The notes: generated from the letters alone by a model not told the origin. 64,000 nt of DNA from Paramecium sonneborni (GCA_905182985.1 CAJJDN010000105.1:286215-350214); one strand, 5' to 3'; counted from the stretch's first letter, positions 28,654 to 41,220 are shown. Program-made: numbers and translations.

Positions 28654-30599
28654 ATGAGCAATGGTAGTGTGTGCAAATAAAAGTAGTCTTCTTTATCGGT
28701 CGTACTGATTTGGTTGAGTTTATTCCTCACGGTTCAGTGAATCAGATTCTAGTTGATGCTACTATCATTAGATTGTTTGGAGGAGTCCGTTCTTTTTTTC
28801 TATTTGGCAATAGGTATACAAAATAAACAATTAGGGATGATGTATGGGTTTTTGGGGATAATTCACATGCATAATTAGGATTAGGTGAGGTATCTGAAAT
28901 ACAAAAGCGACCTTAAAGACTTTACTGCAATTATGAACTTCTAAGTTGTTCGGATACATATACATATGCGTATAATTGGGAAGGTCTTTATTATTGGGGT
29001 GAAACTAATTACTGTTGTTCTTAATTTAAAGGATTATGTTTAGATCCTAAATAATTACCATAAAAAGAAGTCTCATAATTATGTGCATAAAATGATCGAT
29101 TTTATTATATATAACATGGAGATTTATATGGCTGTGGATTCACACATCTATTAGGAGTTAAAACTAATGTAGTTTCAACATCTAAACCATTACTTATTAT
29201 GAATAAAGTACTCAAGATATCCTGTTCAATTACTCATTCCTTATTATTAGATGATAATGGATATGTATATTCATGGGGAAATGGTAAAAATGGAGAATTA
29301 GGACTATAAATGGCTGGATATTCATTTTAAACTTATTGTAATACTCCTACTCAAATCAAAAACTTAGAAAAAGTGTAAGATATTTAATGTGGTAATCATT
29401 ATAGTTTGGCACTCAATTATTAAGGTATAATATATGAATGGGGAAATGGATTATAATCTATGACATTTGAATAAGCTCTAAAAATTAAACAAATTTAAAT
29501 GCCTAATCAATATTCTAATATACGTAAGATTCATGTTGCTTCAACTTAAGCTGCATGTGTTGATTAACTTGGTAGATTATATTCTTGGAATTCCAAAAAT
29601 CCTAAACCTTAATTCATTAAAAGTGGGTTTAGATGTGAAGAATTCTTATGTGCTGATGATATTGTTTTATTCATTGGAAATCAATAAGCATATCAAGTAT
29701 CTGAGCATTTTAAATAATAAGTTAAAGATAAAGTTAAAAAATACAAAGATTACGTTGAATTAAAAAACAATAAAGTTAGAAATCTATTCTATGATCAAAA
29801 TAAAAGAACTAAATGTTTATAAGAATTAAACCAAAAAACATTAGAATTATAAATTAAACCAATCTAACCTGAAGATTTCTTATACTCTCGTTTATAAAGA
29901 AAATAATCTTTATATGTTATGTAATTAAAGAGAAGAAGCACTATGATGATTTCAGAATTATAAACTATGGGTTTTCAATCTGAGCATTAATAGAGATTTA
30001 GTACAACAAAATTTGAATTGATTAAAGAATAAATGAAATCAGGAAAATTATAATTGATGAAGAATGATAAAGAATCAAAAGATGGCAAGAACTTCTAAGG
30101 AACTTGGGAATAATTTAAACTTCTTTCAAAAAATTTGAATCGTAAAAGTTAATTAAAAAATAGAATACCTTTACATATTTTAAATACAAAATTACAATAA
30201 GCAATAGAGATTGATAAGGTTTCAGATTTGATATTAGAATCTGAAAGATTGAATCCCTTATATATTCCTTTAGATAACATGTCTAAGCTTATTAAGTCTT
30301 AACCATTAACTTAAAGAGAACCAATTCAAACGTAAGAACATCATGAAAAAGAGTTTATAGATGATCCTGATATAATGAAATATGAGTATGTGAAACGTAT
30401 TTATAATGGATATCATGAACAATTGTTAATGGATAATCTGATGACAAAAGACTAATGTTTCTTACCAATAAAATGGAAAAGACTAAAAGATGATACAAAA
30501 TTATTTTAAGGTCGTTTTAATCGAATGTAACAAAGACTTCAGAGAGAGTAAAGAGACGCCAAAAAATTAATTAAAATTACAGATTTGTAACATTTTTGA
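28654..30599 (+). CDS. RCC1-repeat (beta-propeller) protein with long C-terminal extension
   Basis: Three exons (introns 28664-28683, 20 nt, and 28814-28834, 21 nt) encode 634 residues. RCC1-like blades are visible: DDVWVFGDNSHAQLGLGE, EGLYYWGETNYCC, GDLYGCGFTHLLG, NGYVYSWGNGKNGELG and GIIYEWGNGLQ, giving about five to seven repeats over residues 50-290. This fold often acts as a guanine-nucleotide exchange factor or a protein-binding scaffold. The remaining 340 residues are polar and helical (HFKQQVKDKVKKYKDYVELK) with a basic C-terminus. The duplicated segment 29457-30902 contains its 3' part. It is not necessarily the Ran exchange factor itself. Confidence 0.85.
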
Positions 30600-30902
30600 C
30601 TATTTCTTTTTCTTATAATTCATATCTATTATGGAAATATTCATATAATACTTATAATTAGTAATAGTAATATAAACTATTAAATTAATTATTACCCAAA
30701 CATATTTAACATATTTAATATCTAAATAATCACATCATTTTTCCATTCAAATTCAGTTTTAAGTATATATTCTCTACCTCTTGAACTTCATATAGAATCA
30801 TATTTCTCCAAAAATTTAAAATATGCAGGTAAATAGATTACAATAATACTCTATTCATTTCTATATTAAATAATTGATTATCTAATTATAACAATAAGAA
30901 TT
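29457..30902. repeat. First copy of a 1,446-bp direct duplication (contig end)
   Basis: This segment is repeated without visible change at 30904-32349, immediately after the single N at 30903. It covers the 3' part of the RCC1-repeat gene, the downstream spacer and the 3' end of a minus-strand gene (stop at 30730-30732). The exact match, a shared boundary at the N and no mobile-element features point to unmerged overlapping contig ends, not biology. Confidence 0.9.
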
Positions 30903-30903
30903 N
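30903..30903. other. Assembly gap (single N)
   Basis: One unresolved base joins two contigs whose ends carry the same 1,446 bp. Confidence 0.98.
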
Positions 30904-32046
30904 TCTATGACATTTGAATAAGCTCTAAAAATTAAACAAATTTAAATGCCTAATCAATATTCTAATATACGTAAGATTCATGTTGCTTCAACTTAAGCTG
31001 CATGTGTTGATTAACTTGGTAGATTATATTCTTGGAATTCCAAAAATCCTAAACCTTAATTCATTAAAAGTGGGTTTAGATGTGAAGAATTCTTATGTGC
31101 TGATGATATTGTTTTATTCATTGGAAATCAATAAGCATATCAAGTATCTGAGCATTTTAAATAATAAGTTAAAGATAAAGTTAAAAAATACAAAGATTAC
31201 GTTGAATTAAAAAACAATAAAGTTAGAAATCTATTCTATGATCAAAATAAAAGAACTAAATGTTTATAAGAATTAAACCAAAAAACATTAGAATTATAAA
31301 TTAAACCAATCTAACCTGAAGATTTCTTATACTCTCGTTTATAAAGAAAATAATCTTTATATGTTATGTAATTAAAGAGAAGAAGCACTATGATGATTTC
31401 AGAATTATAAACTATGGGTTTTCAATCTGAGCATTAATAGAGATTTAGTACAACAAAATTTGAATTGATTAAAGAATAAATGAAATCAGGAAAATTATAA
31501 TTGATGAAGAATGATAAAGAATCAAAAGATGGCAAGAACTTCTAAGGAACTTGGGAATAATTTAAACTTCTTTCAAAAAATTTGAATCGTAAAAGTTAAT
31601 TAAAAAATAGAATACCTTTACATATTTTAAATACAAAATTACAATAAGCAATAGAGATTGATAAGGTTTCAGATTTGATATTAGAATCTGAAAGATTGAA
31701 TCCCTTATATATTCCTTTAGATAACATGTCTAAGCTTATTAAGTCTTAACCATTAACTTAAAGAGAACCAATTCAAACGTAAGAACATCATGAAAAAGAG
31801 TTTATAGATGATCCTGATATAATGAAATATGAGTATGTGAAACGTATTTATAATGGATATCATGAACAATTGTTAATGGATAATCTGATGACAAAAGACT
31901 AATGTTTCTTACCAATAAAATGGAAAAGACTAAAAGATGATACAAAATTATTTTAAGGTCGTTTTAATCGAATGTAACAAAGACTTCAGAGAGAGTAAAG
32001 AGACGCCAAAAAATTAATTAAAATTACAGATTTGTAACATTTTTGA
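30904..32046 (+). other. Duplicate 3' fragment of the RCC1-repeat gene
   Basis: Same bases as 29457-30599, without start codon or N-terminal blades. The stop at 32044-32046 corresponds to that at 30597-30599. It should not be counted as a separate gene; it reflects the contig overlap. Confidence 0.85.
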
Positions 32047-32349
32047 CTATTTCTTTTTCTTATAATTCATATCTATTATGGAAATATTCATATAATACTT
32101 ATAATTAGTAATAGTAATATAAACTATTAAATTAATTATTACCCAAACATATTTAACATATTTAATATCTAAATAATCACATCATTTTTCCATTCAAATT
32201 CAGTTTTAAGTATATATTCTCTACCTCTTGAACTTCATATAGAATCATATTTCTCCAAAAATTTAAAATATGCAGGTAAATAGATTACAATAATACTCTA
32301 TTCATTTCTATATTAAATAATTGATTATCTAATTATAACAATAAGAATT
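30904..32349. repeat. Second copy of the 1,446-bp duplication
   Basis: Identical by eye to 29457-30902. Its left end is abrupt at the N; its right end continues at 32350 into unique sequence, so this copy carries the natural downstream junction. Confidence 0.9.
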
Positions 32350-32637
32350 GTTGATAACAATTTTATGATTACTCTAGAGTTTATTCAATTATAAGTTGAT
32401 TAAGAGGAGATAATAACTTTCGTGAATCTCATCATTATTCTCTTTCAAATTATCTAATTAGAATATGTTGATTATAAAATTAAAATAATTGGAGACATAA
32501 TAATTCTTATTAAACTCTAAAATTTATAATTGTTTACCACTCCATTAATAAAATTATTTTCTTCTTTATTCTACTTAAGGTTTTATAAAAAGGATTGTTT
32601 ATTAAAAATTTAAAATATTTATAAAAATATAAGTCAT
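32177..32637 (-). CDS. Small unknown protein, convergent with RCC1-repeat gene
   Basis: Two exons (intron 32308-32339, 32 nt) encode 142 residues from MTYIFINILNFQQTILFIKP to ...LNLNGKMM. The middle, WSGKQLQILEFNKNYYVSNY and LDNLKENNDEIHESYYLLLI, looks like genuine coding sequence. The N-terminus is hydrophobic and could be a signal anchor. The gene's 3' end is also present at 30730-30902 in the first duplicate, cut by the N. No family was recognised. Confidence 0.5.
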
Positions 32638-32892
32638 ATCATCATAAAAATATTTTAATAAACTTTTAAAATCTAAAAGATTGATGATCATATATATAAT
32701 TTTTTGCTTTAATTGTTATATTTGATATTTAGTTTGATAAACAAAAAAAGTAGAAAGAATTTATTTATAATAATATAATATAGTGATAAATAATAATTTG
32801 AGAGTTAAAATAAAAATAAAATATATTTATAGTAATTGAATATTGTTTGAGTTAATATATCAACAAATATTTATTAAGTCTATAAAATATAA

Positions 32893-33660
32893 TCAAATTC
32901 CAATGACTTATGCAGCAGTTTATCCTTAATATTTATCCATTTTGCAAACATATATGAAATGATAATTGTTTAGATCTTATGCATCAAATTCTAAACTTTT
33001 GGTTCTTACATCTGGTTTATAGACTTTGCTATATGTTACTTTCCAACTATATTCTGCCTTGCTTAAATATGGAAGTCTTTATTCTGGAAATCCATGTGAC
33101 ACAACAATATAAACTCCAGTATCTTTTTTTAAGGTTCTGTAGATATGATTAATAACCTTTTTAGAATTTTAAGCAGAGTAGTCTCCACTTAAAACAGCAT
33201 CCAATAATCCTTTATCAAAAACACAATCAAATGAATCATTAGGAAATGGTAAATCTCTTGCATCAGCCAATACAACTATTATATATATATATTTATCTAA
33301 ATACATTAAAAATGAGTAGGATAAGACTTAAACTTTTCTTTCATAAATTCAATAACTACTTTAGAGAAATCTAGATTAACAATCCATTGATAACCTTCTT
33401 TATACATGTCTTCAGGAATATCTATAAATTCATATATCTGTTTGTAATACTTGAATTCCCACATCCAATATTTAATATACGACTGTTGTGATTAATATAT
33501 TATGTAACAATGTCTTTTAGGTTATCATAATTTTAATACCATTCAAATGGTTTATCATTTCTATAAAATATATTCAATAATACTCTGAATATCTTCTTTC
33601 CCAATATTCTAATTTACCATAATGATTTTTTTGGATTGCTTCTTATTGTGATTTATTCAT
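32893..33660 (-). CDS. Class I SAM methyltransferase (METTL13/EEF1AKMT-like), first copy
   Basis: Four exons (introns 33561-33583, 33422-33450, 33276-33304) encode 228 residues. It begins near GKLEYWERRYSE, typical of this group. Motif I is RILNIGCGNS, motif II is QWIVNLDFSKVVIEFMKEKF, then VLADARDLPFPNDSFDCVFD and KGLLDAVLSGD. A later YIVVSHGFPEQRL matches the beta-strand 5 region. Such enzymes methylate protein lysines or N-termini, commonly of eEF1A, using SAM; the exact substrate here is unknown. The same gene lies at 34315-35082 in the duplicated segment. Its ATG overlaps the stop of the upstream gene. Confidence 0.85.
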
Positions 33661-34225
33661 AATTTATAATTATTGTAAATATTATTAAATTTCAATTATT
33701 TATCTTAAGTACCTATTATACTTTATCTCTTTGATTCATACAATCCATTCTATTCTAACTCATTCAAATATTCAAATTAATGTAAAACAAGATAATTCGA
33801 TTAAAATCTTATCTTAGGATATCCACAAATCAAATAACTAAATTATTAAAACAAATTTAATCTTTGGATCTCAAGCATCAATTAAGGCATTGGAGTCAAA
33901 CATGCATAATTCTTTATATCATATTCTAGTTTGTTTGAAGTAAATCGTTTCAAATTATTTATTTATTCTTAATTTCTTATTTCTCCAAATATATTTGGTA
34001 TTCCTTTCAATTTCTATATTATTTAATATATATATTTACTATTCTATAATCTTAAATTGCATAAATCAAATCTTTTTTTAATTTTTTACTATATTATTCC
34101 AATTTATCTTACATATCAAATTGATCTTATCTCAAAATTGGAATTCCTACATTTAATTAATCCACTAATTATTATATATGTTTTTTTGGAAAACTATCGT
34201 TACTCAATGACAACAATAGTAACAT
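33657..34225 (-). CDS. 180-residue unknown protein, first copy
   Basis: Same sequence as 35079-35647, which has the natural upstream context; see that entry. This copy ends 13 bp before the N at 34239, so only its coding sequence and not its promoter is present. Confidence 0.6.
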
Positions 34226-34238
34226 ACTTGTATAAAGC

Positions 34239-34239
34239 N
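34239..34239. other. Assembly gap (single N)
   Basis: One unresolved base between two copies of the same 1,421 bp. Confidence 0.98.
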
Positions 34240-34314
34240 AAAATATATTTATAGTAATTGAATATTGTTTGAGTTAATATATCAACAAATATTTATTAAG
34301 TCTATAAAATATAA

Positions 34315-35082
34315 TCAAATTCCAATGACTTATGCAGCAGTTTATCCTTAATATTTATCCATTTTGCAAACATATATGAAATGATAATTGTTTAGATCTT
34401 ATGCATCAAATTCTAAACTTTTGGTTCTTACATCTGGTTTATAGACTTTGCTATATGTTACTTTCCAACTATATTCTGCCTTGCTTAAATATGGAAGTCT
34501 TTATTCTGGAAATCCATGTGACACAACAATATAAACTCCAGTATCTTTTTTTAAGGTTCTGTAGATATGATTAATAACCTTTTTAGAATTTTAAGCAGAG
34601 TAGTCTCCACTTAAAACAGCATCCAATAATCCTTTATCAAAAACACAATCAAATGAATCATTAGGAAATGGTAAATCTCTTGCATCAGCCAATACAACTA
34701 TTATATATATATATTTATCTAAATACATTAAAAATGAGTAGGATAAGACTTAAACTTTTCTTTCATAAATTCAATAACTACTTTAGAGAAATCTAGATTA
34801 ACAATCCATTGATAACCTTCTTTATACATGTCTTCAGGAATATCTATAAATTCATATATCTGTTTGTAATACTTGAATTCCCACATCCAATATTTAATAT
34901 ACGACTGTTGTGATTAATATATTATGTAACAATGTCTTTTAGGTTATCATAATTTTAATACCATTCAAATGGTTTATCATTTCTATAAAATATATTCAAT
35001 AATACTCTGAATATCTTCTTTCCCAATATTCTAATTTACCATAATGATTTTTTTGGATTGCTTCTTATTGTGATTTATTCAT
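34315..35082 (-). CDS. Class I SAM methyltransferase (METTL13/EEF1AKMT-like), second copy
   Basis: Same sequence as 32893-33660, with introns at 34983-35005, 34844-34872 and 34698-34726. The motifs and reading are as for the first copy. The ATG at 35082 shares bases with the TGA of the upstream gene (ATGA). Most likely there is a single gene in the genome and the second copy is an assembly effect. Confidence 0.8.
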
Positions 35083-35647
35083 AATTTATAATTATTGTAA
35101 ATATTATTAAATTTCAATTATTTATCTTAAGTACCTATTATACTTTATCTCTTTGATTCATACAATCCATTCTATTCTAACTCATTCAAATATTCAAATT
35201 AATGTAAAACAAGATAATTCGATTAAAATCTTATCTTAGGATATCCACAAATCAAATAACTAAATTATTAAAACAAATTTAATCTTTGGATCTCAAGCAT
35301 CAATTAAGGCATTGGAGTCAAACATGCATAATTCTTTATATCATATTCTAGTTTGTTTGAAGTAAATCGTTTCAAATTATTTATTTATTCTTAATTTCTT
35401 ATTTCTCCAAATATATTTGGTATTCCTTTCAATTTCTATATTATTTAATATATATATTTACTATTCTATAATCTTAAATTGCATAAATCAAATCTTTTTT
35501 TAATTTTTTACTATATTATTCCAATTTATCTTACATATCAAATTGATCTTATCTCAAAATTGGAATTCCTACATTTAATTAATCCACTAATTATTATATA
35601 TGTTTTTTTGGAAAACTATCGTTACTCAATGACAACAATAGTAACAT
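35079..35647 (-). CDS. Unknown 180-residue protein overlapping the methyltransferase start
   Basis: Two exons (intron 35436-35461) encode 180 residues. The N-terminus MLLLLSLSNDSFPKKHIQQL leads into a helical region (DQFDMQDKLEQYSKKLKKDL), then KLKGIPNIFGEIRN, LTPMPQLMLEIQRLNLF and GYPKIRFQSNYLVL. The C-terminus is helical and charged. No family was recognised. The stop TGA overlaps the methyltransferase ATG by the four bases ATGA, and the start lies 30 bp after the ankyrin gene stop, so three minus-strand genes are almost contiguous. Confidence 0.6.
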
Positions 35648-35677
35648 ACTTGTATAAAGCTCTTACTCTAGCGCATA

Positions 35678-36470
35678 TCAAATAAGTACATCGTTTCCTT
35701 AGAATATTATGCTTAAAGCATTATCATAAAATCTTTCACATTTTAAATATTGAGGATTAAATTATTTCTGTTAAACATGGTATGTTAATGATACTTTTGG
35801 TCTAGTTATTAGAACATCATATGCCTCTCCTTATTTTATTGATTATTAAGAAACATTTAAATTTTAAACTTTATTAGCTTGAGTAGATTCATCATCATCT
35901 ATATCCTCAAGATCTATTAAAAATGTCATTATCTATCTATTCTCATATTTTTTAATCATTTTTAAATTTACTGGAGATTATAGTGCATATCTTCTAGGTA
36001 ATATTCCATCAGCATTTTCAGTAAATAGTGATACTTTCTCTTCCTAATTGTTATTATTGAAATTACAATTAAGATTTCAATAATTTCATAATTGCTTTTC
36101 AAAACAGCTAAATGCATCAATGATAAACCTTATTGTCCTGCAAGAATATGAAAATTAAATTATCCAATTTATTTGGCATAAATCACTGCTTTATTTTAAT
36201 TATATCTCACAGCTAGATGTAATGGAGTCCATTTTTCTTTATCGTATTCATTTGGGTTTTCGTATATCAGTATAATGTTTGTCAATTTTTTGGCAAGTTC
36301 AGAATCCTGATGAAAATGTTGAAATATATGATGCAAAAGATACTTCTCTTTAGGTTTTCCTCCTTTGTTATATTTCAATAACAATTACCATTCAATAGAT
36401 AATTTAAATCAGTTAATCTAAATTCTGTATTTAAAGGTTTAATATTCTCAATCTATTAGAGTTTTTTCAT
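35678..36470 (-). CDS. Ankyrin-repeat protein
   Basis: Three exons (introns 36363-36388 and 36044-36066) encode 247 residues. Ankyrin-type units are visible as KEKWTPLHLAVRYNQNKAV and GQQGLSLMHLAVLKSNYEII, each with the TPLHLA-like turn. The C-terminal part is acidic (LIDLEDIDDDESTQ) and then polar, ending ALSIIFQGNDVLI. Such repeats bind partner proteins; no catalytic domain is attached. It is divergent from the membrane-protein gene at 36525, with 54 bp between the two ATGs. Confidence 0.75.
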
Positions 36471-36524
36471 TTATAAATATATAATTAATAATTATCTTAA
36501 CAGGCAATTTCATTTATTTATTAA

Positions 36525-37316
36525 ATGATAATTTATTGTCTCTCTTATCTTATTATAATAAATGCTCAATGTATTCAGAATGCTTATCTTTAAATTCCTA
36601 CTTCTATAGAAAAATAAAAATCTGAAACTGAAATCATAATAAGATTAGAAGGAGAATATATAATTGGTTATGGAGAGGATTTTAAAATTAATGATAAATC
36701 AAAGATACAAATTCTTTAATCCTCATTAATATTTGGACCATCAAATTTTGAGATTTATTGTCCAGCTATTCATATGATACCAGATGAAGAAGAAGCAAAA
36801 TGTGAAATAATAGTAAATATGTATCAAATTAATACAACAGAATTAGAAAACATAACATATGCTTAACTTGTAATTCCTGTTGAAACTAATAATGATATAA
36901 GAGAGAATCCTACTCTTTAAATATAAAATAATTTCTAATTAAGATTAGTTGATTTAGCAGAACAATTGAAAGATGTTGATTATTTTGTATAATATGAGAA
37001 TTGTGGTAAAAAGATCTTTATTTTATCTGATTCTTTACCAATAACAGCTGAACAAATTCTCATATTATAAAATTATTCTAAATCTTTACAACCTAAAGCA
37101 TAAATTGAACCATTAATTCCATTAATTAAAGGACTAATAAAGGTAGAAAATTATACTGTTGACAAAAGATCAACAATACATTTATTTGCATTATTTACAA
37201 TTATTTGTGGAGTCATTTTATTAGCTTGTATTAGAGCTTTTAAGAAAAGAAGTGAAGAAAAATAAACTTAAAATGATGAATTACTTGATCAATAAGAATT
37301 AAAAGTTTTTAAATGA
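36525..37316 (+). CDS. Type I membrane protein, unknown
   Basis: One intronless frame of 263 residues. The N-terminal MIIYCLSYLIIINAQC is a signal peptide. An ectodomain of about 200 residues follows, with paired cysteines (EIYCPAIHM, AKCEIIVNMY, YENCGKK) and a beta-rich look. Near the C-terminus is one membrane span (FALFTIICGVILLACI) followed by a basic stop-transfer FKKRSEEK and a short acidic tail. It is probably a surface or endomembrane glycoprotein (NTTELENIT has a glycosylation site). No family was recognised. Confidence 0.75.
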
Positions 37317-38519
37317 TTAATTAATATATCTAAAGTAATTCTAAACAAGTTTATACTTCAATTAATTAACTTCTGGCTATTTAACTCTTAATTAATTTAA
37401 ATCTACTCTCACTTTTTATTGTAACTTATCTTTAAATTGCTATTAAAATTAAAAGTGATTTCTTTTGTAATTTTATCTATAGTATTAGTAATTTTGACTC
37501 TATAGAATAAAAATGATTATTATTCTTAAAGAATATTAAATTTATAAAAAAAAAATTTATGAATAATGAAAATAAGAGAAGAAAAGAATAAGAAACACCA
37601 TTTTCTTAAAAATATATGAAAAAATTTAATAATATTTAGTAAAGGAATGAATATTAAATGTCTGATCTAAGTATAATTAAAAATTGATTCATTTTTTATA
37701 ATTGAAAACATATTAGAATTATTATTCAATATAGTATTATTCATAAATGATAATTTTTGAGTAATTAAGTTAATTTAGATTGTTAAACGTTAGTTCTTAG
37801 AATAACGGTTTTATTCATTAAAAAATGTACTTAATGGTCTTGTTTTTATGATTCTATTAGGGCAATTGAGAATAAGCAATTTAAATAGAGTTTAGGATAG
37901 CATAAGAATGGATAGAGTTTATTGGTAATACCTAAATAAATCATTATTAAATTTTCACTTTTAAGTACTATCATTTGCATTGAATAATTTAAATATCAGC
38001 TATTTGATTAGTAGATCTGCAATCATCATAACATGATTTCAATCCATACTAAATAAAATATTCTCTTATTAAAATGTCATTCCATCATTTCTATTTTAAT
38101 TTTAGAATTTCTCTTACCTAAAACCATTTTTTAAACATTCCTTAAACAAATTATATATGATATTCCATTCATATATTTTAAAACTTTTCTTATAATCATC
38201 ATTCATTTATAATTATGTGATTATAATCTAATCAATTATCTATAATTAGGTTTATATCAATTCAATTATTCACAATCATAAAAGCGAATTTACCTCAATT
38301 TACACTATAGCTATATCTTAATTTATATATTTCCATCTTAAAACCAATATATCCAAATATTATTAAATGATTTTTAATAAAATTCCTAATTTATATAATA
38401 ATATATCTTTCCAAATACATATTAAACAAAAATATATCTAAAATTTTATAACTTAGTCAATTCTAGCGATATTCTTATGTTGCATTCTTAATTTCTAAAA
38501 AATCTAATAATTAAATTAA
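37317..38519. other. AT-rich stretch, no assigned gene
   Basis: A plus-strand frame of 42 codons at 37559-37687 (MNNENKRRKEQETPFSQKYM) has coding-like composition but no continuation was found. From about 37810 one plus-strand frame stays free of TGA for over 200 codons, but its composition is mostly I, L, N, Y and Q and shows no domain. It may be chance openness of AT DNA or a decayed gene. I see no RNA gene or repeat. Confidence 0.35.
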
Positions 38520-39832
38520 ATGTTACAATAATAAATTTTAGATCAAAATCAACCAATATCTTCTTCATTGAATTCTATTCCTCGATACTCTCTTAAAATA
38601 TTAAATCCATAGGTTCATTATTATTATGTTGCTCCTGGAAACAATAGCAAACTTATAATTGATACTATAAAAAAAAGAAAGAATTGGCAAGAATCAGATA
38701 ATCACTTACTTCATTTTTAATGGAATATGAATGATAACTATTTTAGATTCAATATTCTTAGCTCATTGCAAATTTAAATTGTTAATCATTTACCCAATCA
38801 TAGAGAACTCACTATGAAATGTAATTTAATCAAAAATTTAAAATAATTTTGCTAATCAAATAAACGATATGTATGGGATATTACTCCATTATCTTTTAAT
38901 ATTGAACTGCTTACAAAAGAAAATGATCTTGACAAAATTCTTAAAGAATTTACACTTTTCTATGAATAATTAAAACCTCAGAATAACAAAAAAAATACAT
39001 CTAATTTTAATGTTCCCATTAAATTGAATAATCAATATATCCAACCTAAAATGCATTCTTCCTTCTTAGATTAAGAAAATAATTATATTTGGGTATTTAA
39101 TTGTTCTAATTATTTAAGATATTAAAACCAAATGAATTTAATAGAGGAAGAGGAATCTCATTTTTTAGAACTCTTGAAGAACTTAAAATCCTACTTAAAA
39201 ATTTTATTAAAGGAACTTCTGAATATCAGTTTAGTTAAGGTTAAATTAAATCATCATCTTTTGTAATTTAGAAGTACATTTAAAGACCATTATTATTAGA
39301 TGGAAGAAAATTCGATATTAGAGTTTGGGTTTTGGTTAATCATAACTTTGATATTTATATATTTAATCAGGGATATGCTAGATTATCTTCAGAAATGTTT
39401 GATCTTACATAATTAGATGCATTTATTCATTTAACAAATAATGCAGTTTAAAAACATTCTAAAAATTATGGCTTTTTTGAATTAGGAAATTAAATATCTT
39501 ATTCAGAATTAGATTATTATACTAATGGAGAATTTACTAAAACTGTTTTGCCAAAAATTAAATCAATTATTGTTTTATCATGGATGGCTGTTTAACATAC
39601 ATTTAAAAAAATTAAATATTCATTTGAAATTTTTGGATATGATTTTATGTTAGATGAAAACTTAAAACCATGGCTTATTGAAATTAATACTAATCCATGT
39701 TTAGAAGAGTCATCACCATTATTAAAAGAATTGATACCAAAAATGATAGATCATGCATTTAAAATTGTTATTGATCCTTTGTTTTCCAAAATTACTGAAT
39801 CTACAGATTGGGATCATCTCCTACAATTATGA
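38520..39832 (+). CDS. Tubulin--tyrosine-ligase-like (TTLL) enzyme
   Basis: Two exons (intron 39093-39118) encode 428 residues. The TTL domain shows YIWILKPNEFNRGRGI, VIQKYIQRPLLLDGRKFDIR, VWVLVNHNFDIYIFNQGYAR, HLTNNAVQKHSKNYG, and the ATP/magnesium-binding end FEIFGYDFMLDENLKPWLIE with INTNPCLEESS. TTLL enzymes attach glutamate, glycine or tyrosine to tubulin tails; the residue cannot be told from this sequence alone. All ATP-grasp residues appear present. In ciliates such genes serve ciliary and cortical microtubules. The N-terminal 130 residues look less conserved. Confidence 0.9.
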
Positions 39833-40292
39833 TAATTCAAATTTAACTTTTAATTTTAATATTTTCATAATTTTATATACTAAATTAGTTCTTTTGAGAA
39901 TAATCATCTTTAATATAAATTAGATGTAAATATAGATTTCTTATTATGACAATATGTTATACAAAATAATATTAGAAATGAGTCTTTTATGCTTCTCATT
40001 TATTAAAATAAATTTAAGAAATGAATTTATAAAAGTTAAGATATTTTTTTTGAACATGATTATATAAATTAAAGATAAGATTAAATTGCATAATATATGT
40101 ATTTGTAAGAATTGAATGATGAATACATTAATTTTATCTTTAAATTTTGTATAATATAAAATAAAAAAAAGTAAAATTAAATTGATTTGAAGTATTGAAA
40201 GAAAAAAAGCTAATAGATGAATAGGATTAATTGAAGTTTTAAATTCTTAATTTGAGAGAAAAATAAATATCTTTAAATTAATTTAAATAATA
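39833..40292. other. AT-rich intergenic stretch
   Basis: About 460 bp between tandem plus-strand genes. There are only short frames (one of about 45 codons at 39978) with no convincing composition. Nothing else recognised. Confidence 0.4.
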
Positions 40293-41220
40293 ATGAGTGA
40301 ATAATAATCAAAGGGAGAGAGTCAAGAAAACTCAAGTTTATTATCTTCATAGGAAGAATAATAAAAGAAATAAGTAAAAGCAGCAGAATTAGTAAATCTG
40401 TCAAAAGGATCTTCATAATCGTTAATTATTAATGAGTAAACTTCAACAAGAGAAGAAAGAAAAATAAAATAGTATTTACAACGTATACAAGAGAAAGAAC
40501 GTCAAGAAGAGGTAAGTTTCCTTTAATTTTAGTTTTTAAAAAGGCTGCTACACTTAAGCGTAAGCGGTCAAAGGTATAATCTTAAGTATATATTAGCCAA
40601 ATCCTCCGTTGAAGTAATAAGACAGTTAAGAATAGCCAGGAAGCTATGAAAATAAAGATGAAGAAGGAAAGTAATCTATGTTAAAATGAATTAAGTTAAC
40701 CAATAGCTTTGTCTCTTTAGTTAAATCCATTGTTAGTTCCATAGTAGAGTGTTCAATAGTCAGAAACACAATCTTCATAAACAAAGTTGAGACTCAACCC
40801 TAAATTAAAAATGAAAGTATGATATTTTCAATATATTATTAAAAGGAATAACATCACATCTATTTATACTTGTCTGATTGCTAAGATCGAAGTTATGAAG
40901 GTATCTAAAAATTATAAGCATCTGCTACACAATTATATTCACCATAAAAATAAGCAAAAGATTAAACAAGTTTAAATCAAATAAATTAAGAGATATTTTA
41001 AGAAACATCATATTTAATTAAAAATATTAAAAATTAATATTAATAATACATTGAACCAATACAAAGTGTTAATTCAAATGATTAGAAAGAATTTTACAAT
41101 AAATATTTTGATAAAAAGTACATTGAGTCAGTTATAAGAGAGAGTAGATTGTAAATTCATAAGAAATCTGGATTAGAAAAATAAACATCAATTGGAAAAC
41201 AAATTCCAAAAAAATATTGA
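40293..41220 (+). CDS. Basic, Gln/Ser-rich protein with REERK helix
   Basis: Five exons (introns 40512-40543, 40574-40596, 40671-40695, 40817-40845) encode 272 residues. After a Ser/Gln-rich N-terminus comes TSTREERKIKQYLQRIQEKE followed by a basic KRKRSK that looks like a nuclear signal. The REERK helix recalls a segment near SET and PHD domains in MLL5-type chromatin proteins, but no SET or PHD domain is present here, so this is weak. The C-terminus is helical (FYNKYFDKKYIESVIRESRL). The second exon after 40543 is only 30 nt. Probably a small nuclear protein. Confidence 0.6.

Larger units (their letters stand above)
32818..34238. repeat. First copy of a 1,421-bp direct duplication (contig end)
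   Basis: Repeated at 34240-35660 directly after the N at 34239. It contains complete copies of the methyltransferase gene and the adjacent 180-residue gene. The left end joins unique sequence at 32817, the right end stops at the N. Again this has the form of unmerged contig ends. Confidence 0.9.
34240..35660. repeat. Second copy of the 1,421-bp duplication
   Basis: Same as 32818-34238. Its right end runs on into the ankyrin gene, so this copy has the natural upstream junction. Confidence 0.9.

Noticed and set aside
29457..35660. Genuine segmental duplication of RCC1 and methyltransferase genes
   Set aside because: Copies show no differences by eye and meet exactly at single N characters, which fits an assembly join better than biology.
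34057..35900. Plus-strand hydrophobic frame LFLIFYYIIPIYLTY and its continuation
   Set aside because: It is antisense to the 180-residue gene and the ankyrin gene, whose spliced frames are consistent.
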